From positions 1-11,016 of the forward strand of contig JAFGSL010000053.1 in the NCBI GenBank assembly GCA_016934645.1: a stretch of 11,016 bases of DNA, read 5' to 3'. The stretch comes from Anaerolineae bacterium. GTDB taxonomy: Bacteria > Chloroflexota > Anaerolineae > B4-G1 > SLSP01. Of this stretch, positions 7,325 through 11,016 are shown piece after piece (the stretch's first letter is position 1; every line of letters begins with the position of its first letter). The translations under genes were made by a program, and so were the position numbers. The notes below the pieces were generated by a model that was not told where the DNA came from, did no database searches, and was given only the letters and a program-made list of their open reading frames with translations.

Positions 7325-7346
7325 AGATTGGAGATTGAAAGTTGAA
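7319..7346 (+). repeat. Heptamer tandem repeat across the murB stop and ddl start
   Basis: Four adjacent 7-nt units run across this junction: GATTGAA (7319-7325), GATTGGA (7326-7332), GATTGAA (7333-7339) and AGTTGAA (7340-7346). Units 1 and 3 are identical, unit 2 differs at one base, and unit 4 at two. The first unit holds the murB stop (TGA 7322-7324). Units 2-3 create GGAG (7330-7333), the ribosome binding site for ddl. The last unit holds the TTG start (7342). The octamer GGAGATTG also precedes ftsW (2001-2008). Confidence 0.65.
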
Positions 7347-8541
7347 AACGGAACGGTTGAAGGTAGCGGTAATATTCGGCGGGCGCTCCGGCGAACACGA
7401 AGTAAGCATTATGTCGGCTCGCTCGATCATGCGCGCGCTGGATCCGGAGAAATACGAAGCGATCCCGGTGGGCATCACACGGCAGGGTCGCTGGATCATC
7501 GGCGCAGATCCGATGAAGGCGCTGGAAAGCGAAGATTTCACCGGCACGCAGACCGCTGCCATCTTTGCCGATCCGTCTAAGCAAGGGTTGTGGGCCGATA
7601 CCGAGGTATCACCTGTCCAAACGCAGACTCCCGACAATCACCTCGCCACCATTGAAGGCGGCGAGAGTACGACGCATTCTGCGGCACTGGCCTCCCTCTC
7701 GCGAGTGGATGTTGTCTTCCCTGTGCTGCACGGAACGTTCGGCGAGGACGGCACGGTGCAAGGGCTGCTCGAATTGGCAGGCGTGCCCTACGTGGGCGGT
7801 GGCGTGCTCAACTCGGCGCTGGCGATGGACAAAATCGCCTTCAAGGACGTTGTCAAAGCGCGCGGGCTTCCCATCACGGACTACGTGTGGACAACGCGGC
7901 GGCAGTGGCTGGCCGAACCGGAAACCGTGATGGACGAAGTCGAACGCAAACTCGGTTATCCCGTCTTCACCAAACCGGCGAATTTGGGATCGAGTGTCGG
8001 CATCACCAAATGCCACGATCGCGCCGAACTGCGGCAGGGAATGGAGGAAGCCGCGCGCTATGATCGTCGCATCCTGGCGGAATGGGCTGTGCCCGATGCG
8101 CGTGAGATCGAAGTCAGCGTCCTGGGCAACGAAGAGCCAACCGCATCGGTTCCCGGTGAAATCGTCCCTAGCCGCGAATTCTACGATTACGCGGCCAAGT
8201 ACCTGGATCAGGGCGAGGACGCGTCGGAACTTCTCATCCCGGCGCCGCTGGACGAAGCCACAACCCAGCAGATACAGCACCTGGCAGTTGAGGCTTACCG
8301 CGCCATCGATGGCGCAGGTATGGCGCGGGTCGATTTCCTGCTCAGTGGCACAACGGGAGATCTTTATCTGAACGAGATTAACACCATTCCGGGATTTACC
8401 AGCATCAGTATGTATCCAAAACTGTGGGAGGCGTCGGGTGTATCCTATGATCGCCTGCTGGATTGGCTCATCGACCTGGCGCTGGACCGGCACGCGGAGA
8501 ACGCGCATTCTGAGAGGGCTTTCCGACCGGGGGAGAAATGA
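7342..8541 (+). CDS. ddl: D-alanine--D-alanine ligase
   Basis: Ddl is a cytoplasmic ATP-grasp enzyme that joins two D-Ala for addition to the peptidoglycan precursor. At 399 residues it is longer than E. coli DdlB (306) because of extra sequence between the first motif and VVFPVLHG (about 45-125), as in the larger Ddl/VanA-like subgroup. Motifs: GGRSGEHEVS, whose Glu18 matches E. coli Glu15; VLHGTFGEDGTVQG; the ATP-site KPANLGSSVGITK; EFYDYAAKYLD, with Tyr287 at the position linked to D-Ala-D-Ala rather than D-Ala-D-Lac specificity; and LNEINTIPGFT with metal-binding Glu345 and Asn347. TTG 7342 is chosen because GGAG at 7330-7333 lies 8 nt upstream; a TTG at 7357 lacks a comparable site. It ends in an ATGA overlap with ftsQ. 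Confidence 0.95.
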   Translation: MKTERLKVAVIFGGRSGEHEVSIMSARSIMRALDPEKYEAIPVGITRQGRWIIGADPMKALESEDFTGTQTAAIFADPSKQGLWADTEVSPVQTQTPDNHLATIEGGESTTHSAALASLSRVDVVFPVLHGTFGEDGTVQGLLELAGVPYVGGGVLNSALAMDKIAFKDVVKARGLPITDYVWTTRRQWLAEPETVMDEVERKLGYPVFTKPANLGSSVGITKCHDRAELRQGMEEAARYDRRILAEWAVPDAREIEVSVLGNEEPTASVPGEIVPSREFYDYAAKYLDQGEDASELLIPAPLDEATTQQIQHLAVEAYRAIDGAGMARVDFLLSGTTGDLYLNEINTIPGFTSISMYPKLWEASGVSYDRLLDWLIDLALDRHAENAHSERAFRPGEK

Positions 8542-9425
8542 CAAAGAAAAAGGAGCAACGACCCTATTATCGAACCGCTGCTTTGCTGGGCGCACAACAG
8601 CAGCCATATGGCGGAAGGGCGCGAAGATCCACATCTGCCCGCACAGCGGACTTGCATATGGATATCCCGTGGAAATTCATCGCGTTGTTCACGCTTATCG
8701 GCGCCGCAATAATCTGGCTCCTGGTAGATAACAACTGGTATCTGATGGGTGAGGATATTCGTGTGATCGGAGCCAGCTCCCAGGAAACCGCCGTGAATGT
8801 AGCCCTGGCGTCGGATTTACTCGGCTGGCACGGCCTGCGCCTGCGTCCCCGTGCCGCCGCCGCCGCAATCACGGAACAGGTGCCCGCCATCACCGAGGCG
8901 CAGGTCGAGTGCAACCGCTTCCCGGCAGAATGTGCTATCCGCGTGCAAGAACGCGAGCCGGTTCTCAACTGGGTAGCGGAAAGCACCGTTGGATCCAACT
9001 CGGAAACGTCAGTGACCGGCATCTATTGGATCGACGCCGAGGGGGTGCTCATGCCTGCTAATGAGGTGCGTACCGAGTTGCCCATGGTACGCGGCCCGCT
9101 GCCCGATCTGGAAGAGGGGGCTAACAGCCGTGCCCGAGTCGCAGTTATAGACGGTGTGACGGCATTGGTGGCACTCGGCGTTACCGCGGATACGAACGGA
9201 AACGGTCTGGAATACCACCCGGGGCGCGGACTGATCTGGACGGATCCACAGGGCCGGCGGGTCGCATTCGGCGTCGGAGCGAATATGGAAGCCCGGTGGA
9301 ATATTTACCTCGCACTTATCACGCATCTGGAAGCGCGCACCGCTGCGGGTGACGGCGTCTTCCCCTGGACGATAGATGTGCGCTTCCCTGAAGGTCCAAC
9401 GTACTCACTCGAACGCTTGTGGTAA
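8538..9425 (+). CDS. ftsQ: Cell division protein FtsQ/DivIB
   Basis: FtsQ is a bitopic membrane protein that links cytoplasmic division proteins with the outside-facing FtsB/FtsL/FtsI/FtsW group. The 295-residue product has a basic cytoplasmic N terminus of about 45 residues, one membrane helix (about 46-63, FIALFTLIGAAIIWLLV), then a POTRA-like region (about 70-140) ending in the family-like RVQEREPVLNW, and a beta-rich domain beginning YWIDAEGVLMP. Sequence similarity to FtsQ is weak, as is usual for this family; the call rests on topology, these two motifs, and the place between ddl and ftsA. The only two Cys in the protein (125 and 132) are in the POTRA-like part. ATG 8538 overlaps the ddl stop as ATGA; GGGGGAG (8529-8535) is unusually close, 2 nt before the start. 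Confidence 0.88.
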   Translation: MTKKKEQRPYYRTAALLGAQQQPYGGRARRSTSARTADLHMDIPWKFIALFTLIGAAIIWLLVDNNWYLMGEDIRVIGASSQETAVNVALASDLLGWHGLRLRPRAAAAAITEQVPAITEAQVECNRFPAECAIRVQEREPVLNWVAESTVGSNSETSVTGIYWIDAEGVLMPANEVRTELPMVRGPLPDLEEGANSRARVAVIDGVTALVALGVTADTNGNGLEYHPGRGLIWTDPQGRRVAFGVGANMEARWNIYLALITHLEARTAAGDGVFPWTIDVRFPEGPTYSLERLW

Positions 9426-9483
9426 GGGCCTAACCAAGCAAATTCTTGCCTGACCAGCAAGCAAACGGGCGTCGTAGGCCTTT
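9424..9483 (+). repeat. Inverted repeat A in the ftsQ-ftsA gap
   Basis: Bases 9424-9432 (AAGGGCCTA) can pair with 9475-9483 (TAGGCCTTT): eight Watson-Crick pairs and one G-T. The 42-nt loop contains smaller options, GCAA (9438-9441) with TTGC (9446-9449), or CTTGC (9445-9449) with GCAAG (9457-9461). The 3' arm runs into TTTTCGGTTT, so a weak terminator is possible, but the large loop and broken T-run are not typical. Confidence 0.4.
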
Positions 9484-9502
9484 TCGGTTTATCCGGGTTA
9501 GG
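9429..9502 (+). repeat. Inverted repeat B in the ftsQ-ftsA gap, competing with A
   Basis: CCTAACC (9429-9435) is exactly complementary to GGTTAGG (9496-9502), which ends 3 nt before the ftsA ribosome binding site. Its 5' arm shares bases 9429-9432 with inverted repeat A, so the two structures cannot form together. A regulatory switch is an inference only. Confidence 0.35.
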
Positions 9503-9505
9503 TAA

Positions 9506-9513
9506 AGGGGGTG
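9506..9513 (+). promoter_or_regulatory. ftsA ribosome binding site
   Basis: AGGGGGTG differs from the ideal AGGAGGTG at one base and ends 5 nt before the GTG at 9519. It supports GTG as the ftsA start; the overlapping ATG at 9517 is in a different frame. Confidence 0.65.
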
Positions 9514-9518
9514 TTAAT

Positions 9519-10757
9519 GTGGAACGTTCGGTTGTAGGCATTGATATTGGCAGTCACCGCATCCTGGTTTTGGTAGGCGAAGTGACAAGCGGCAATATTG
9601 CCGCGACAGAGGGCACACGCATCGTCGGCGTTGGCAGTGTGCCCAGCAAGGGCATCAAAAAAGGCGTCGTCGTCAACGTGGCCGAGGCTACCACTGCCAT
9701 CGCTGAAGCTGTTGAGCGCGCCGAGCAAAGCTCCGGTTACCAGATCGAGCGCGCCTACGTCGGCGTGACGGGCGCGCACATTAGTTCGCGCAATAGCCAA
9801 GGTGTGGTTGGCGTGGCCCGGCGCGACCGGGGCATTATGCCCGACGATGTCGATCGCGTCTTGGAAGCCGCTGGCGCAATTGTGTTGCCGCAGAACCAGG
9901 AATTGATCCACATTATCCCCCGTAGTTACACGGTGGACGGGCAACAGGGCGTGCGCGATCCTCTGGGAATGCACGGTTTCCGCCTGGAGGTTGAAGCGCA
10001 TGTCGTGATGGCGTCGAGCACAGCAGTGCAGAACCTGCGGAAGTGCGTGCAAGGCGCGGGTATTGAGGTCAGCGAGTTGGTGCTCACCGGGTTGGCATCG
10101 GGCAAGGCGATGCTCTCGGATACGGAAAAAGAAATGGGCGTGGTACTCGTCGATATTGGGGAGGGTACCACTGACATCGCCATTTTCATCGAAGGGACGG
10201 TGTGGCACACGCGTTCGCTGGTATTGGGTGGCGAGTACATCACCAACGACATCGCCATCGGCCTACGACTGCCCTCAGAAGTCGCCGAACAGGTGAAAGT
10301 GCAACACGGGCACGCGTTGGCGGCACAGGTCGCCGAAGAAGAGCGTTTCACCATTTCACCCTACGGCGAAGGGAGCCCAGTGGTGGTGCCACGGTGGAAA
10401 CTCGCGCAGATCATCCAGGCGCGCTGTGAGGAAATCCTGGAGAACGTGCAACAAGAAATCAAACGCTCCGGGTACGATGGCCTGCTGCCGGCGGGTCTGG
10501 TGCTATGCGGCGGCACAGCGCAATTGCCGGGGCTGCGCGAACTGGCGCGCGACCTGTTCCAACTACCGGTGCAGATCGGTGTCCCGAAGGATATCTCCGG
10601 CCTGACCGATCAAGTTGCCAACCCCGCCGCCGCGGTTGCTGTTGGATTGGTGGAATGGACGCCTATGTGGGAAGAGGGCGGTGGTGGATGGCGTACGGTA
10701 CGCATCCCATGGTGGAAGCGGTTGTGGCCCTGGCTAAAAACACTGTTGCCAGGATGA
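9519..10757 (+). CDS. ftsA: Cell division protein FtsA
   Basis: FtsA is an actin-fold ATP-binding protein that anchors FtsZ filaments to the membrane and recruits later division proteins. The 412-residue product shows the phosphate-1 motif VVGIDIGSHRILVLVGEV at the N terminus, the FtsA-specific 1C subdomain (about 80-165, ERAYVGVTGAHISSRNSQG onward), phosphate-2 VDIGEGTTDIAIF (from about 211), the adenosine motif LVLCGGTAQLPGL near 325-340, and an amphipathic C-terminal helix, PWWKRLWPWLKTLLPG, that matches the membrane-targeting sequence of FtsA. Glu215 stands where phosphate 2 normally has Gly (DIGGGT). The gene follows a 93-nt gap with inverted repeats, so it may have separate control from ftsQ. 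It is 101 nt before the short-form ftsZ start. Confidence 0.95.
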   Translation: MERSVVGIDIGSHRILVLVGEVTSGNIAATEGTRIVGVGSVPSKGIKKGVVVNVAEATTAIAEAVERAEQSSGYQIERAYVGVTGAHISSRNSQGVVGVARRDRGIMPDDVDRVLEAAGAIVLPQNQELIHIIPRSYTVDGQQGVRDPLGMHGFRLEVEAHVVMASSTAVQNLRKCVQGAGIEVSELVLTGLASGKAMLSDTEKEMGVVLVDIGEGTTDIAIFIEGTVWHTRSLVLGGEYITNDIAIGLRLPSEVAEQVKVQHGHALAAQVAEEERFTISPYGEGSPVVVPRWKLAQIIQARCEEILENVQQEIKRSGYDGLLPAGLVLCGGTAQLPGLRELARDLFQLPVQIGVPKDISGLTDQVANPAAAVAVGLVEWTPMWEEGGGGWRTVRIPWWKRLWPWLKTLLPG

Positions 10758-10858
10758 TGGGAACTTGAAGGTCAGAATATTGGCAGAAGGAAGGTAGAAT
10801 TATGCATTATCGGAATTTGTCATCACAGAGGAAAGCATACTTTGATGGAGGTGCGACT
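10758..10858 (+). promoter_or_regulatory. ftsA-ftsZ gap with a possible upstream ftsZ start
   Basis: This gap is AT-richer than the coding DNA. It holds two Shine-Dalgarno-like sites. AAGGAAGGT (10787-10795) is 6 nt before an ATG at 10802 that is in frame with ftsZ. GGAGGTG (10847-10853) is 5 nt before the ATG at 10859. TTGTCA (10817-10822) resembles a -35 box, but no convincing -10 follows at proper spacing, so no promoter is called. No terminator hairpin was seen. Confidence 0.4.
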
Positions 10859-11016
10859 ATGGTTAGCAAGGGAGAGAATTTTGCTCAGATCCGCGTCGTT
10901 GGCGTGGGTGGCGGCGGCAGCAACGCCGTCAATCGGATGATTGCCGAAGGGCTTCAGGGCGTGGACTTCATCGCCGTGAATACCGACGCGCAAGCGTTGA
11001 TGTTGTGCGATGCGCC
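10859..11016 (+). CDS. ftsZ: Cell division protein FtsZ, 5' end
   Basis: FtsZ is the tubulin-like GTPase that forms the division ring. Only the first 52 codons are in the window. After the short start [10 protein letters not shown] comes the conserved beginning of the GTPase domain: [18 protein letters not shown], then [14 protein letters not shown]. The start at ATG 10859 has the stronger ribosome binding site (GGAGGTG, 5 nt spacing) and gives a typical short N-terminal peptide. An in-frame ATG at 10802 would add 19 residues. The 3' part lies beyond the window. Its place after ftsA is the usual dcw order. Confidence 0.95.
   Translation, partial: MVSKGENFAQIRVVGVGGGGSNAVNRMIAEGLQGVDFIAVNTDAQALMLCDA

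Noticed and set aside
7342..8541. Vancomycin-type D-Ala-D-Lac ligase
   Set aside because: The specificity region reads YDYAAKY with Tyr287, as in D-Ala-D-Ala ligases, and no VanH or VanX-like gene is nearby.
7609..8634. 341-codon open frame on the minus strand inside ddl
   Set aside because: It is an antisense shadow of ddl and the ftsQ start, with no recognisable motifs or ribosome binding site support.
9475..9490. Intrinsic terminator after ftsQ
   Set aside because: The stem would enclose a 42-nt loop and the T-run is only four bases before a C, so it is kept only as a possible weak element.
9426..9518. T-box or known riboswitch ahead of ftsA
   Set aside because: No T-box antiterminator core or other known riboswitch signature was visible; only short competing inverted repeats are present.
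9498..10208. 236-codon open frame on the minus strand inside ftsA
   Set aside because: It is antisense to conserved FtsA motifs, and its composition reflects the complementary codons.
10817..10844. Sigma-70 promoter before ftsZ (TTGTCA with a TACTTT -10)
   Set aside because: The -10 matches poorly, and transcription would begin at or inside the ftsZ ribosome binding site.
1..11016. Mobile element, CRISPR array, defence island or toxin-antitoxin module
   Set aside because: All long frames are dcw genes in consistent order, and no transposase, direct-repeat array, integrase or toxin-like gene was seen.

Overview
The window is an uninterrupted stretch of a bacterial division and cell wall (dcw) cluster. 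All genes lie on the + strand, tightly packed, in this order: mraY (3' part), murD, ftsW, murG, a small membrane protein gene of CvpA type, murC, a 48-codon ORF for a very basic peptide, murB, ddl, ftsQ, ftsA, ftsZ (5' end). Most junctions are 4-nt ATGA overlaps or gaps under 30 nt. The only gaps near 100 nt flank ftsA, before it (9426-9518) and after it (10758-10858). No RNA genes, mobile elements, CRISPR arrays or strong terminators were seen.

The organism is most likely a member of Chloroflexota (Anaerolineae/Caldilineae-like). This is inference from memory of family signatures: MurD with GSAGK, NDSIATTP and LSPGGTSFDAF, MurG with YLPDIEP in place of the usual HEQN segment, a divergent FtsQ, and degenerate 7-nt tandem repeats in two gene junctions. 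By eye the DNA is GC-rich, and start codons are mixed (ATG, GTG, one TTG). It was not tested by database search.

How the genes work together: MurB completes UDP-MurNAc synthesis. MurC and MurD add L-Ala and D-Glu to it, and Ddl makes the D-Ala-D-Ala dipeptide. MraY moves the MurNAc-pentapeptide to the lipid carrier (lipid I), and MurG adds GlcNAc (lipid II). FtsW polymerises lipid II at the septum, where FtsZ forms the ring, FtsA tethers it to the membrane, and FtsQ scaffolds the periplasmic-side machinery. Ddl keeps the Tyr associated with D-Ala-D-Ala synthesis, so there is no sign of vancomycin-type precursor remodelling.

What ordinary dcw genes do not explain: (1) a 48-residue peptide of net charge about +13 with a strong Shine-Dalgarno, between murC and murB; (2) a CvpA-like membrane protein between murG and murC; (3) an 89-nt ftsW/murG overlap giving FtsW a basic tail; (4) heptamer-type repeats at mraY/murD and murB/ddl, the second supplying the ribosome binding site and TTG start of ddl; (5) competing inverted repeats between ftsQ and ftsA; (6) two in-frame ftsZ starts, each with its own Shine-Dalgarno-like site. 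The window holds no obviously new multi-gene system; the novelty candidates are these accessory elements inside a conserved operon.
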